Made by a program: the position numbers and the translations under genes. The notes beneath the pieces were generated by a model. The model was not told the DNA's origin and made no database searches. It worked only from the letters and a program-made list of their open reading frames with translations. From Bradyrhizobium canariense (GTDB lineage Bacteria; Pseudomonadota; Alphaproteobacteria; Rhizobiales; Xanthobacteraceae), in assembly GCF_018130465.1 (NCBI RefSeq), contig NZ_JAFCKJ010000015.1:1-64000 (forward strand): 64,000 bases of DNA, read 5' to 3'. Each line of letters begins with the position of its first letter. Positions within the stretch are counted from its first letter, which is position 1. Below, piece by piece: positions 53,079 to 63,140 of the stretch.

Positions 53079-55758
53079 TCATTTTCCCGGCGAGCTTCTT
53101 AATCGCGGCCTTGATCGACGCGGCTGCATCGTCGTAGCCATCCCACGCCTTCGATCGCGCCAGCAAGCCGGGCACTGTCCGCACCGTATATCGCTTCGGA
53201 TCAAGGTCGCTCTTCACCTGCGCCCACGTGACCGGCATCGACACGGTGGCGCCATCTCGCGCCCGGGGGGATAACGGCGCCACCGCCGTCGACATCCGAT
53301 CGTTGCGCAGATAGTCCAGAAAAATCTTCCCGTTGCGCAGCTTCTTCGACATGTTGAGCAGATAGCGCTCGGGCTCGTCATCCGCCATCCATTGGCAGAC
53401 GCCTTGCGCGAAGGCCTTGGCCTCCTTCCAGCTCACCTTGTCCCGTGCGCCATGGAGCAGCGGCACGACCACGTGCAGGCCCTTGCCGCCGGTGGTCTTG
53501 CAGAAGCTTTCCATGCCGACATCGGTCAGGCGCTGCCGCATCTCCTTGGCTGCATCGACGACCTCGGGAAAATCAACGTCCGGCGCGGGATCGAGATCGA
53601 ACACCAGCCGGCCCGGCGTGTCATAAGCGCCGGGCGCGCAATTCCAGGGATGCAGCTCGACGCCGCCGATCTGCGCCACGGCCGCGAGCCCCTCGACGCA
53701 ATCGATCTGCAAATAGGGCTTGCGATCGCCCGAAACCTTGGCGAGCTCGATCAGGTTCGAGGTGCCCTGCATGGCGTGTCGCTGGAAGAATTTTTCGCCG
53801 CCGATGCCATCAGGCGCACGCACGATCGAGCAGGGACGGCCCTTGATATGCTCGATCATCCAGGAACCGATCGCCTCGAAATAGCGCGCGAGATCGAGTT
53901 TTGTCACGCCCTCGCCGTCGCCGCCGTCCGGCCACAGCGCCTTGTCCGGCTTGGAGAGCACGACGCCCATCACCTCGGCCCCGCTGCTTGCCTTCGGCCG
54001 GGCGGCAGGCTTGGCCCTGGCCCGGGACCTGCTGGAAGGCTCGGCGAGCTTGGTATCCACGGGCGTTTCCGCCTCGACCTCCTCCGCCGGCTTGTCCTGC
54101 CGCAGACCCTTGAAGGCGGCTTGGCGGATATTGCCGTCGGCGGTGAAGCCGGCGAACTCGATCTCGGCCACAAGCTTTGGCTTCAGCCAGTGCACCTCGC
54201 GCGCTTTTTTCGGTGCGTTCTTGCCGCCGAAGGGGCTTTGCGTAGCCTCCATGGCCTTCAAGGACGGCATGATGCGCTTGACCGTGTCGGCGCCGAAGCC
54301 GGTGCCGACCATGCCGACGAAGGCGAGATGATCACCGCGGTGCACGCCGGCCATCAGCGAGCGGAATTTGCCATTGGTGGTCTTGTAGCCGCCGATCACG
54401 ACCTCATGGCCGGCGCGGCATTTTGCCTTGGCCCAGCTCTCGGTGCGACCGGAGCGATAGGGTGCATCCAGCTTCTTCGACACCACGCCCTCAAGCTCGA
54501 GCTTGCAGGCCGATTGCAGCACGGCGTCGCCGCCGCTTTCGAAATGCTCGACATAGCGAATCTGGGTCGATTTGCGCTTGCGCGCCTCCAGCACCCCCTT
54601 CAACCGCGCCTTGCGCTCGCCGAGCGGCAGCCGGCGGTAATCGAGGCCTTCCGCAAACAACAGGTCGAATGCAAAGAAGATGAGCTCTTCGGTCTTGCCG
54701 TCCGAGAGCGCGGCCTGGAGCGACGAAAAATTCGGTGCCCCGTTGTGGTCGAGCGCGACGATCTCGCCGTCGATCATCATATCCGGCAACGCGCCCGCCT
54801 CCTTCGCGATATTTGCGAATTTGCCGGTCCAGTCGAGGCCTTTGCGCGTCTTCAACGTCGCCTTGCCGTCCTCGACCCGAAGCTGCACGCGGTAGCCGTC
54901 GAACTTGATCTCGTGACACCAGCCATCGCCACCCGGCGGGCGCTCGACCGGCGTGCAGAGCTGCGGCGCCACGAAATCCGGCATCTCCACGGCCTTCTTC
55001 GCGGTCGTCGCGGTCGTGGCTTTCTTCTTCGCCGTCTTGCCGGTCTTCAACGCCGCGCGCGGCGCCGGCTTGACCGTGCGTCCTTTCGTCTCCTCGGCCC
55101 GGTTGGACTGCCAGACCGCGTCGGCCTTGCCCTTGGCGCCCTTGGCGCCCTTCGCCAGCATGAACGGTTTTGGCGCGCGTCCCTTGCCTCCGGCGATCTG
55201 ATCCATCGCGCGGCCGGAGGCGACCGACTTGTCCTCCTCGAGAATGTCGTTCTCCGCACCTTCGCGGACATATTCGTCGCGGTGCTTGATCAAGAGCCAA
55301 TTGGTCCGTTTGCCGCCGGTGCGGTCGTTGCGCATGCGCACCAGGACCCAGCTTCCGTGCAGCTTGTCGCCATGCAGGGTGAACTTGAGGTCGCCCTTCT
55401 TGAAACCGCGTTCGGGATCATCGGATTCCCAGGTGCCGCGGTCCCACAGCATGACCGTTCCGCCGCCGTACTGGCCCTCTGGAATCGTGCCCTCGAAATC
55501 ACCATAGTCGAGCGGATGGTCTTCGACCTCGACGGCCAAGCGCTTGTCGCGCGGATCGAGCGAGGGACCTTTCGTCACCGCCCAGGACTTGAAGACGCCG
55601 TCGAACTCGAGCCGCAGATCGTAGTGCAGCCGCGAGGCGTCATGCTTCTGGATCACGAAGCGCCGCTGCTTCGATGGCGCCACCGCCGTCTTCCCCGACG
55701 GCTCCGACGTCTTCTCGAAATCACGTTTCTGTCGATACTTGGAGAGCTTTTGCAGCAC
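53074..55758 (-). CDS. ligD: LigD, multifunctional NHEJ DNA ligase
   Basis: An 894-residue NHEJ enzyme in the order phosphoesterase, ligase, polymerase, as in Pseudomonas LigD. The 3'-phosphoesterase domain (about 30-190) shows [20 protein letters not shown] with His39 and [13 protein letters not shown] with His81. The ATP-dependent ligase domain (about 255-560) has the adenylated Lys285 in EIKFDGYR. The primase-like polymerase domain (about 600-880) has [14 protein letters not shown] and [14 protein letters not shown] with the metal Asp pair. Lys/Ala-rich linkers join them. It is divergent from ku, sharing a 118-bp promoter region with overlapping stress-type promoters. Its stop codon lies in a palindromic repeat. 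Confidence 0.95.
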   Translation of the reverse strand: MLQKLSKYRQKRDFEKTSEPSGKTAVAPSKQRRFVIQKHDASRLHYDLRLEFDGVFKSWAVTKGPSLDPRDKRLAVEVEDHPLDYGDFEGTIPEGQYGGGTVMLWDRGTWESDDPERGFKKGDLKFTLHGDKLHGSWVLVRMRNDRTGGKRTNWLLIKHRDEYVREGAENDILEEDKSVASGRAMDQIAGGKGRAPKPFMLAKGAKGAKGKADAVWQSNRAEETKGRTVKPAPRAALKTGKTAKKKATTATTAKKAVEMPDFVAPQLCTPVERPPGGDGWCHEIKFDGYRVQLRVEDGKATLKTRKGLDWTGKFANIAKEAGALPDMMIDGEIVALDHNGAPNFSSLQAALSDGKTEELIFFAFDLLFAEGLDYRRLPLGERKARLKGVLEARKRKSTQIRYVEHFESGGDAVLQSACKLELEGVVSKKLDAPYRSGRTESWAKAKCRAGHEVVIGGYKTTNGKFRSLMAGVHRGDHLAFVGMVGTGFGADTVKRIMPSLKAMEATQSPFGGKNAPKKAREVHWLKPKLVAEIEFAGFTADGNIRQAAFKGLRQDKPAEEVEAETPVDTKLAEPSSRSRARAKPAARPKASSGAEVMGVVLSKPDKALWPDGGDGEGVTKLDLARYFEAIGSWMIEHIKGRPCSIVRAPDGIGGEKFFQRHAMQGTSNLIELAKVSGDRKPYLQIDCVEGLAAVAQIGGVELHPWNCAPGAYDTPGRLVFDLDPAPDVDFPEVVDAAKEMRQRLTDVGMESFCKTTGGKGLHVVVPLLHGARDKVSWKEAKAFAQGVCQWMADDEPERYLLNMSKKLRNGKIFLDYLRNDRMSTAVAPLSPRARDGATVSMPVTWAQVKSDLDPKRYTVRTVPGLLARSKAWDGYDDAAASIKAAIKKLAGKMK

Positions 55759-55814
55759 GACTGGTCCCGGATTCTCTTTCGGCGTGGAAGCCTATCATGG
55801 CCTGCGTCCCACCC

Positions 55815-55847
55815 GGAACCAAAACCCCACGGGACGGTTGGGGTTCC
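55815..55847. promoter_or_regulatory. Overlapping divergent EcfG-like promoters for ligD and ku
   Basis: On the plus strand GGAAC (55815-55819) is followed after 16 bases by GGTT (55836-55839). On the minus strand GGAAC (55847-55843) is followed after 16 bases by GGTT (55826-55823). Each -10 falls within the other's spacer, so one 33-bp near-palindrome can drive both genes, and the two starts compete or alternate. Distances to the start codons (37 and 64 bases) are normal. Confidence 0.7.
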
Positions 55848-55876
55848 AAAATGCCTCGAAGACACTGGAGAACGGA

Positions 55877-56761
55877 ATGGCCCCGCGCGCCTATTGGAAG
55901 GGAACGTTGAAGCTCTCGCTGGTCAGTTGCCCGGTCGTGCTTTATCCGGCGACCACCGCGGCCGAGAAGACGCGGTTTCACATGATCAACCGCGAGACCG
56001 GCAACCGGTTGAAGCAGCAGATGATCGATTCCGAGACCGGCGACGTCGTCGAGAGCGACCAGAAGGGACGCGGCTACGAGCTGCGCAAGGGCAAATATGT
56101 CGAGATCGAGCCGGAGGAGCTCGAAGCGGTCCAGATCGAGAGCAACCACACCATCGACATCGAGAGTTTTGTGCCGAGCGACGAGATCGACCAGCGCTAT
56201 CTCAATCATCCCTATTATATCGCACCCGACGGCAAGGCTGCGGCCGATGCCTTTGCCGTGATCCGCGACGCCATGAAGGACCAGGATCGCGTCGCGCTCG
56301 CCAAGATCGTGCTCACCAACCGCGAGCACATCATCGCGATCGAACCCCTCGGCAAGGGCCTGCTCGGCACGACGCTGCGCTTCCCTTACGAGCTGCGCGA
56401 CGAGGACCAGTTCTTCGACGACATCAAGAGCCCGAAGATCACCAAGGACATGGTTGAGCTCGCCAGCCACATCCTCCACACCAAGGCGGCGCATTTCGAC
56501 CCCAGCAAGTTCAAGGACGATTACGAGAGCGCGCTGAAGGCCCTGGTGAAGCGCAAAGCCAGCGGCAAGACAATCGAGCTGCCGGAGCCGGAAGAGCAGC
56601 CGAGCAATGTCGTGAGCCTGATGGATGCGCTGAAGCAGAGCTTGAAGGGACGCGGCGGCGGAAAAAAGACGGCGAAGTCCCACGCGCGCCGAGCATCGGG
56701 GCGACAGCGGGCCGCAAAGAAGACGCACCGGTCCACGGCAGCGCGTCGAAAGGCGGGGTGA
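55877..56761 (+). CDS. ku: Ku, non-homologous end joining DNA-end-binding protein
   Basis: A 294-residue bacterial Ku, which forms a homodimeric ring on DNA ends and recruits LigD. The core shows APRAYWKGTLKLSLVSCPV, RFHMINRETGNRLKQQMID, YELRKGKYVEIEPEELEAVQ, and YLNHPYYIAPDG. The C-terminal tail is Lys/Arg-rich (KGRGGGKKTAKSHARRASGR), as in Ku proteins whose tail binds DNA. The start at 55877 has GGAG at 55867-55870; an in-frame ATG at 55739 runs through ligD and the promoter and was rejected. Confidence 0.95.
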   Translation: MAPRAYWKGTLKLSLVSCPVVLYPATTAAEKTRFHMINRETGNRLKQQMIDSETGDVVESDQKGRGYELRKGKYVEIEPEELEAVQIESNHTIDIESFVPSDEIDQRYLNHPYYIAPDGKAAADAFAVIRDAMKDQDRVALAKIVLTNREHIIAIEPLGKGLLGTTLRFPYELRDEDQFFDDIKSPKITKDMVELASHILHTKAAHFDPSKFKDDYESALKALVKRKASGKTIELPEPEEQPSNVVSLMDALKQSLKGRGGGKKTAKSHARRASGRQRAAKKTHRSTAARRKAG

Positions 56762-56786
56762 TTTGCCCCGTCATTGATGCTGTCGT

Positions 56787-56874
56787 CGTAGGATGGGTAG
56801 AGCGCAGCGAAACCCATCACGCGTCGTCAGGCGCGGAGGGATGATGGGTTTCGCTGCGCTCTACCCATCCTACG
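56787..56874. terminator. Perfect 32-bp inverted repeat between ku and kdpE
   Basis: Two perfect 32-base arms (CGTAGGATGGGTAGAG.. and ..CTCTACCCATCCTACG) flank a 24-base spacer. The element lies in the gap between convergent ku and kdpE, so it can form a strong hairpin in either transcript. No U-run is obvious, and it may be primarily a family of intergenic repeats recruited as a terminator. Confidence 0.75.
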
Positions 56875-56886
56875 GATCTGCGAGAA

Positions 56887-57576
56887 TCAGTCCCCCGCCT
56901 TCAACCGATAGCCAATCCCCGTCTCCGTCAGCACATATTGCGGCCGCTCCGGATCGGCTTCGATCTTTTGCCGGAGCTGGCGGACATAGACGCGCAGATA
57001 TTGCGCGTCGGTCAGTTCGTCCCAGAGCTCCTTGAGCAGGAAGCGGTGGGTGAGCACCTTGCCGGCGTGCTGCACCAGCACACGCAGGAGGTCATATTCC
57101 TTCGGCGACAGTTTGACGTCGCGCTCGCCGACCTTGACGATCCGGCGCACCAGATCGACCGAGAGATCACCGGCACGGAACACCGGGCGTTCGCCCTGGA
57201 TCTGAAGCTGGTGCCGCAGCGCGGCGCGCAGGCGCGCCAGCAATTCGTCCATGCCGAACGGCTTTGTCAGGTAATCATCGGCGCCGAGGTCGAGCGCCTG
57301 CACCTTGCCGGCCTCGTCGCCACGGCTCGACAGCACCACGATCGGCACAGCTTCATTGCGGGCGCGGATGGTGCGCAACAACTCATGGCCCTGGATGTCG
57401 GGCAGGCCGAGATCGAGGATGATCAGCGCGGGATCCTCGCCGAGCTTCTCCAGCGCGATCTTGCCGTTCGGCGCCTCCAGGATTTCATAGCCTTGCGTCG
57501 AGAGCCCCATCCGCAGCAATTTGCGGATCGGCGGCTCGTCGTCGATGACCAGCACTTTGATCGGGGCAGCGCTCAT
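56887..57576 (-). CDS. kdpE: KdpE, K+-responsive response regulator
   Basis: A 229-residue OmpR/PhoB-family regulator. The receiver domain (1-115) has the acidic pair DDE at 12-14, phosphoacceptor Asp55 in LIILDLGLPD and Lys in YLTKPFGMDELLARL; the winged-helix DNA-binding domain (about 130-229) carries LSPKEYDLLRVLVQHAGKVLTH. It activates kdp transcription when phosphorylated by KdpD. Its ATG overlaps the kdpD stop (ATGA). Lengths and order are typical. Confidence 0.96.
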   Translation of the reverse strand: MSAAPIKVLVIDDEPPIRKLLRMGLSTQGYEILEAPNGKIALEKLGEDPALIILDLGLPDIQGHELLRTIRARNEAVPIVVLSSRGDEAGKVQALDLGADDYLTKPFGMDELLARLRAALRHQLQIQGERPVFRAGDLSVDLVRRIVKVGERDVKLSPKEYDLLRVLVQHAGKVLTHRFLLKELWDELTDAQYLRVYVRQLRQKIEADPERPQYVLTETGIGYRLKAGD

Positions 57577-60296
57577 GCGGCGGTATCCAATGCGCGGGTC
57601 CGGGCCGGAATGGGCAGACGGATGGTTAGAACCGCGCCGCTCCGGTCGCCGCGATTCGCGGCCGAGATCGTGCCACGCATCGCCTCGACGAAGCCACGGG
57701 AGATGGCGAGCCCGAGCCCGGTGCCGGGACGGACATGGTCGCCCTTCTGCACGCGGTAAAACTTGTCGAACACGCTTTCGAGCTCTTCGGACGGAATGCC
57801 GTCGCCCTCGTCGGCAATTTGGAGCACCACATGGTCGCTGTCGCGCCGGCTGCGAATCGAGACCGTCGCGTGGGGCGGCGAATATTTTGCGGCGTTGTCG
57901 AGCAGGTTGAACAGCACTTGCTCGAACAGCACCGCATCGAGCTGGAGCATAGGAAGGTCTGCGGCCAACTCCAACTCGACCTTGTGGGCGGTGAGGATCT
58001 TGGCTGCACGCCGGAGCGCGCTGCCGACAATCTCTCCGAGATCGTGCAACGCAGTGTTGGGCACGATGGCGCCGGATTCGAGCTTGGTCATGTCGAGCAG
58101 ATTGGCGATGAAGCGGTTGAGCCGTTCGGATTCGTCGATCACCGTCGCGAGCAGGTCGCGCTTCTCGGTGTCGGAGAGCGCGCTGGCGAGATCGCGCATG
58201 GTCGAGGCCGCACCCAGCACGGATGCGAGCGGCGTCTTCAGGTCGTGTGAAATCGAGGTCAACAATGCGGAGCGCAGCCGCTCGGATTCGACGGTGCGCT
58301 TGACGCGATCGACGTCCTCGACCAACAGCACGCGCTCGATCGCCAGCGCGCCCTGGTCGACCAGCGCGTCGAGCAGGCGACGCTGGTCCGGAGTCAACAG
58401 CGGACCGGTGCGGTCGTTGTCGATGCCGATCACGCCGATCGGGCCACGCCCGGTGCGCATCGGCAGGAACAGCCGTTTTGCGCCCGGCAACGTGTCCGAG
58501 CCGCGGCCTGCAGGGCGGTCATTGCTCCAGGCCCAATTGGCGGCGGCAAGGTCAGCCTGATCGAGATCGTCCTCGGGGGGATAGCCCGACTTCACCGTCA
58601 ACAGGCCGTCTTCCGGCAGCAACAGCACGACGCGGACCTTGAGCATCAGCGCGGTCTGGTAAGCGGTCGCCCACAGCACGTCGTCGAGCGTGCCTGTCCC
58701 CGCAAGCTTGCGGCTGAACGCATAGAGCTGTTCGGTGGTCCTGATGCGCCCGATCGCGGTGTCGGCCTGGGTCCGCACCCGTCCCGCGACATTCGAGACC
58801 ACGAACGCAATCAGCATGAAGAAGAAGAACGCCGCGACGTTGGTTGGATCGGTGATGGTAAAAGTGTAGACCGGCGGCAGGAAGAAGAAATTATATGCCA
58901 GCGACGCCGCGATGCTTGCAAGCAACGACGGCCACAAGCCATAGCGGACCGCCACGGCGACCACCGCGGTCAGGAACATCAGGTCGACGTTCTCAATGCC
59001 GAAATACGGCTTGATGGCCACGGCGGCGGCAAGGCCAAGCGCGGTGATCCCGAGTGCCTTCAGATAGGGCCGGGCATCGAACGGGTCCGATCGCGCTGCG
59101 GTCTGCACCGCCGTCTTCGGCGCCGGCTCGCTCGTGAGTTCGTCGCCAGGAATGACGTGCACGCTGATATTGCCGGAGCGGCGCACCAGATCGTGCACCA
59201 CGGAGCCGCGCGTCATCTCGAACCACTGCGAGCGCGTCGACTTGCCGATCACGATCTGGGTGACATTGTTGCCTTGCGCAAAGCTGACGACGTCGTCGGC
59301 GATGCGGCGGCCGACAGCCGGAATGGTCAACGCCTCGCCGCCGAGCGCTTCGGCAAGCCGCAGCGTGTCGGCGAGCCGGTCTCGCGCCTCGTCTGAGAGC
59401 TGGAGCGAGCGCCGCGTCTCGATCGAGATCGCAGTGAACGGCGCATGCAGCCGGTCGGCCAGGCGCTTGGTATAGCGCACGAGCCCGGCCGCGCGCGGAT
59501 CTTCGCTGACGCAGACGAGGATGCGCTCGCCCGCAGCCCAGGGACCGGCGATCGCGTTCGCCTGCATGTGGGTGAGCAGCTGCTCGTCGACCCGTTCGGC
59601 CGTGCGCCGCAGCGCGAGTTCGCGCAGCGCGGTGAGGTTGCCCGGCGAGAAATAATGCTCCAGCGCCCGCTCGGCCTGCCTGGAGACATAGACCTTGCCC
59701 TCTTTCAGCCGCTGGATCAGGTCGTCGGGCGTGAGGTCGATCAGCTCGATGGCGTCTGCGCGGTCGAACACCGAATCCGGCACGGTCTCGCGCACCCGCA
59801 CATGGGTGATCTGCGCGACGACGTCGTTCAGGCTCTCGATGTGCTGGATATTGACGGCGGTGTAGACGTCGATGCCGTGGGACAGAAGTTCTTCGACATC
59901 GAGATAGCGTTTTGGATGGCGGCTGCCGTCGGCATTGGTGTGGGCGAGCTCGTCGACCAGCGCGATTTTCGGCCGGCGCGCAATCACGGCGTCGAGGTCC
60001 ATTTCCTCGACAATCTGGCCGCGGTAATCGAGCTTCTTGCGCGGGATCACTTCCAGCCCGCGCACCAGCGCCTCGGTCTCGGCGCGGCCATGGGTCTCGA
60101 CGAAGCCGACCACGACGTCGATGCCGGCCTTGCGCCTGGCGTGTGCGCTTTGCAGCATCTCATACGTCTTGCCGACGCCGGGGGCGGCGCCGACGAAGAT
60201 CTTCAGCTTGCCGTTCGCGCCCTCCTCCCGGCGCGCTGCTTCCAGCAGCGCCTCGGGCGACGGACGTTGTTCGGTATCGCGGCGCTCTCGAACCAT
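57573..60296 (-). CDS. kdpD: KdpD, K+-sensing histidine kinase
   Basis: A 907-residue sensor kinase for K+ limitation. The N-terminal KdpD domain has Walker A VGAAPGVGKTYEML (35-48) and VDELAHTN; a universal-stress-like domain follows (about 250-370), then four membrane helices (about 400-500), a GAF-type region and the kinase core with phospho-acceptor His684 in SISHDLKTPLASV and an ATPase domain (GTGLGLAISRGF). It phosphorylates or dephosphorylates KdpE. It lies 40 bases after kdpC and overlaps kdpE. I see no truncation. Confidence 0.96.
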   Translation of the reverse strand: MVRERRDTEQRPSPEALLEAARREEGANGKLKIFVGAAPGVGKTYEMLQSAHARRKAGIDVVVGFVETHGRAETEALVRGLEVIPRKKLDYRGQIVEEMDLDAVIARRPKIALVDELAHTNADGSRHPKRYLDVEELLSHGIDVYTAVNIQHIESLNDVVAQITHVRVRETVPDSVFDRADAIELIDLTPDDLIQRLKEGKVYVSRQAERALEHYFSPGNLTALRELALRRTAERVDEQLLTHMQANAIAGPWAAGERILVCVSEDPRAAGLVRYTKRLADRLHAPFTAISIETRRSLQLSDEARDRLADTLRLAEALGGEALTIPAVGRRIADDVVSFAQGNNVTQIVIGKSTRSQWFEMTRGSVVHDLVRRSGNISVHVIPGDELTSEPAPKTAVQTAARSDPFDARPYLKALGITALGLAAAVAIKPYFGIENVDLMFLTAVVAVAVRYGLWPSLLASIAASLAYNFFFLPPVYTFTITDPTNVAAFFFFMLIAFVVSNVAGRVRTQADTAIGRIRTTEQLYAFSRKLAGTGTLDDVLWATAYQTALMLKVRVVLLLPEDGLLTVKSGYPPEDDLDQADLAAANWAWSNDRPAGRGSDTLPGAKRLFLPMRTGRGPIGVIGIDNDRTGPLLTPDQRRLLDALVDQGALAIERVLLVEDVDRVKRTVESERLRSALLTSISHDLKTPLASVLGAASTMRDLASALSDTEKRDLLATVIDESERLNRFIANLLDMTKLESGAIVPNTALHDLGEIVGSALRRAAKILTAHKVELELAADLPMLQLDAVLFEQVLFNLLDNAAKYSPPHATVSIRSRRDSDHVVLQIADEGDGIPSEELESVFDKFYRVQKGDHVRPGTGLGLAISRGFVEAMRGTISAANRGDRSGAVLTIRLPIPARTRALDTAA

Positions 60297-60336
60297 TTTG
60301 CCAATATAATCATCCGCGCGCCGCGAGCCTAGACCG

Positions 60337-60942
60337 CTATTTGGCGGCGGCGCGATCCAGTGAAAGATTCAACGCCAGAACGTTAACCTGAGGTTCGCCA
60401 AGCAGGCCGAGCAACCGGCCTTCAGTGTTGGCGGTCACGAGCTGCTTGACCTGATCCTCCGGCATATTCCGCGCCTTCGCCACGCGCGGGACCTGGAATT
60501 GCGCCGCCTCCGGCGAGATGTCGGGATCGAGGCCGCTGGCTGACGTCGTCACCAGATCTACCGGCACGGCCGCGTTGGGATTCTCGCCCCTGAGCTTGTC
60601 CACGTCTTCCTTCAGCCGGTCCGCCAGCGCCTTGCTGGTCGGACCGAGATTGGAGCCACCCGAATTGGCGGCGTTGTAGGGCGCCGGCACCGTCTTGGTC
60701 GAATCGTTCGGGTCCGGCGCGACCGTCGCCGAGGGGCGGCTATGGAAGTATTTGTCGTCCTTGAACTCCTGCCCGATCAGGGCGGAGCCTATGACCTTGC
60801 CATCCTTCTCGATCAGGCTGCCCTGCGCCCGTGCGGGAAAGAGCGCGCCGGCAATAGCGGTCATTGCGAGCGGATAGGCAAGTCCGGTGATGGCGGTGAG
60901 CACCAGCAGCAGGACGATGGCGGGACGGATTTCTCTGAGCAT
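60337..60942 (-). CDS. kdpC: KdpC, K+-transporting ATPase subunit C
   Basis: A 201-residue subunit with one N-terminal membrane helix ([20 protein letters not shown]) and a soluble outer domain. Conserved segments are [52 protein letters not shown] and [17 protein letters not shown]. KdpC stabilises the KdpFABC complex and raises ATP affinity. It follows kdpB after a 56-base gap that holds a palindrome. Confidence 0.96.
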   Translation of the reverse strand: MLREIRPAIVLLLVLTAITGLAYPLAMTAIAGALFPARAQGSLIEKDGKVIGSALIGQEFKDDKYFHSRPSATVAPDPNDSTKTVPAPYNAANSGGSNLGPTSKALADRLKEDVDKLRGENPNAAVPVDLVTTSASGLDPDISPEAAQFQVPRVAKARNMPEDQVKQLVTANTEGRLLGLLGEPQVNVLALNLSLDRAAAK

Positions 60943-60961
60943 GTTGTGTCTCCTAAGTCTT

Positions 60962-60998
60962 CGTCATTGCGCGGGCGTCGTGCGCCCGGCGATGACGG
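60962..60998. repeat. Short palindrome between kdpB and kdpC
   Basis: CGTCATTGCGCGGGCG and CGCCCGGCGATGACG face each other across a seven-base loop in the gap between kdpB and kdpC. It resembles a minimal member of the CGTCATTGCGAG repeat family and could alter the kdpB to kdpC expression ratio. Confidence 0.6.
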
Positions 60999-63116
60999 TT
61001 AAGCCAGGTGCAAAGCGGTCACCACAAGGTCGATCGCCTTGATGCCGAGGAAGGGAATGACGATGCCGCCGAGGCCGTAGATCAAGAGGTTGCGCCGGAG
61101 CAGTGCGCCGGCACCGACCGCGCGATAGGCGACGCCCTTCAGCGCCAGCGGGATCAGCGCGACGATGATCAGCGCGTTGAAGATGATCGCCGACAGAATG
61201 GCGCTCTGCGGGCTCGACAGGTTCATGACGTTGAGCACGTTGAGCTGGGGGTAGAACGCCAGGAACATTGCCGGGATGATCGCAAAATACTTCGCGACGT
61301 CGTTGGCGATCGAGAACGTGGTCAGCGCGCCGCGCGTCATCAGCAGCTGCTTGCCGATCTCGACCACCTCGATCAGCTTGGTCGGGTTGGAATCGAGGTC
61401 GACCATGTTGCCGGCCTCGCGCGCGGCCTGGGTGCCGGTGTTCATGGCGACGCCGACGTCGGCCTGGGCGAGCGCCGGGGCGTCGTTGGTGCCGTCGCCG
61501 CACATCGCCACCAGCTTGCCCTTGGCCTGCTCGTCGCGGATCAGCTTGAGCTTGTCCTCGGGGGTTGCCTGCGCCAGGAAGTCGTCGACGCCGGCTTCCG
61601 CTGCGATCGCGGCGGCCGTCATCGGATTGTCGCCGGTAATCATGACAGTACGGATGCCCATGCGCCGCAGCTCGGCAAAGCGCTCGCGAATGCCGCCCTT
61701 GACGATGTCCTTGAGCTGGATGACACCGAGCAGCTTGCCGTCCCTGGCGACCGCCAGCGGCGTGCCGCCGGCCTTCGATATTTCGTCGGCAATGGTCTGG
61801 ACCTCGCGGCCGATGTCCGAGAGCCCGCCGGGCTGGATGGAACGAGCCGTGTTGCCTGAGGCGACCACCAGCGGTGCACCGCCACCGACATAGTTGAGGA
61901 TCGCATCGACCGCGCCCTTGCGCACCGACGAGCCGCCGGCATCGACACCGCTCATACGGGTCTGCGCCGTGAACGGGATGAAGGTGGCTCCCAGCTCGGC
62001 CATGTCGCGGCCGCGGATGCCGTATTTCTCCTTGGCCAGCACCACGATGGAGCGACCTTCCGGGGTCTCGTCGGCGAGCGAGGCGAGCTGGGCCGCATCG
62101 GCGAGCTCCTGCTCGGTGACGCCGCGCACGGGACGGAACGCGGTCGCCTGCCGATTGCCGAGCGTGATCGTTCCGGTCTTGTCGAGCAGCAGCGTGTCGA
62201 CGTCGCCGGCGGCCTCGACCGCGCGGCCAGACATCGCCAGCACGTTGAAGCGGACCAGGCGGTCCATGCCGGCGATGCCGATCGCCGACAGCAGCGCACC
62301 GATCGTGGTCGGGATCAGCGTCACGAACAGCGCGACCAGCACAACCACCGAGATCGAGCCGCCGGCATAGGCCGCGTAGCTCGGGATGGTGACGGTGGCG
62401 AACACGAAGATGATGGTGAGGCCGGCCAGCAGGATGTTAAGCGCGATCTCGTTCGGGGTCTTCGCCCGCTCGGCGCCCTCGACCAGCTTGATCATGCGGT
62501 CGATGAAGGTCGAGCCTTGCGCGGCGGTGATGCGGACGCGGATCCAGTCGGACAGCACCTGGGTGCCGCCGGTCACCGCCGAACGGTCGCCGCCGGACTC
62601 GCGGATCACGGGCGCGGATTCGCCGGTGATGGCGGCCTCGTTGACGGACGCCACACCCTCGATCACCTCGCCATCGGAGGGAATGGTATCGCCGGCCTCG
62701 ACCAGCACGATGTCACCAACCTTGAGGCTGGTCCCCGGCACGAGATTGAAGGCCAGGCCGGCGCCGGTCAGCAGCTTGGCCTGGCTCTCGGTGCGGGTCT
62801 TGCGCAGCGATTCCGCCTGCGCCTTGCCGCGGCCTTCGGCCACCGCTTCGGCGAAGTTGGCAAACAGCACCGTGAACCAGAGCCAAACGATGATCTGGAA
62901 GGTGAAGCCGAGATTCTCGCCGCCGGTGAGGAGATCGCGGAGGAAGATCACCGTGGTGAGCGCAGCCACGATCTCGACCACGAACATCACGGGGTTCTTG
63001 ATCATCAGCCGCGGATCGAGCTTGGCGAAAGCAGCGCCGATGGCGGGCACCACGATCTTCGGATCCAGCATCGCCGAAATCGGCATGCGTTTGTTGGTCT
63101 TAAGGACAGTTTCCAT
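60999..63116 (-). CDS. kdpB: KdpB, K+-transporting P-type ATPase catalytic subunit
   Basis: A 705-residue P-type ATPase that powers K+ uptake. The phosphorylated Asp is in [23 protein letters not shown] is the actuator-domain dephosphorylation motif, and [22 protein letters not shown] is the Mg hinge. Seven membrane helices are expected, and hydrophobic segments near both ends fit this. It starts 24 bases after kdpA and forms the complex with KdpA, KdpC and the small KdpF, which is not in this window. Confidence 0.97.
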   Translation of the reverse strand: METVLKTNKRMPISAMLDPKIVVPAIGAAFAKLDPRLMIKNPVMFVVEIVAALTTVIFLRDLLTGGENLGFTFQIIVWLWFTVLFANFAEAVAEGRGKAQAESLRKTRTESQAKLLTGAGLAFNLVPGTSLKVGDIVLVEAGDTIPSDGEVIEGVASVNEAAITGESAPVIRESGGDRSAVTGGTQVLSDWIRVRITAAQGSTFIDRMIKLVEGAERAKTPNEIALNILLAGLTIIFVFATVTIPSYAAYAGGSISVVVLVALFVTLIPTTIGALLSAIGIAGMDRLVRFNVLAMSGRAVEAAGDVDTLLLDKTGTITLGNRQATAFRPVRGVTEQELADAAQLASLADETPEGRSIVVLAKEKYGIRGRDMAELGATFIPFTAQTRMSGVDAGGSSVRKGAVDAILNYVGGGAPLVVASGNTARSIQPGGLSDIGREVQTIADEISKAGGTPLAVARDGKLLGVIQLKDIVKGGIRERFAELRRMGIRTVMITGDNPMTAAAIAAEAGVDDFLAQATPEDKLKLIRDEQAKGKLVAMCGDGTNDAPALAQADVGVAMNTGTQAAREAGNMVDLDSNPTKLIEVVEIGKQLLMTRGALTTFSIANDVAKYFAIIPAMFLAFYPQLNVLNVMNLSSPQSAILSAIIFNALIIVALIPLALKGVAYRAVGAGALLRRNLLIYGLGGIVIPFLGIKAIDLVVTALHLA

Positions 63117-63140
63117 GGACGTAACTCCGAAAGAGCTCGA

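Noticed and set aside
53392-56457. Very long open frame (about 1020 codons) opposite ligD
   Set aside because: It is antisense to a clear LigD, crosses the promoter region into ku, and has no recognisable domain; open antisense frames are common at this GC content.
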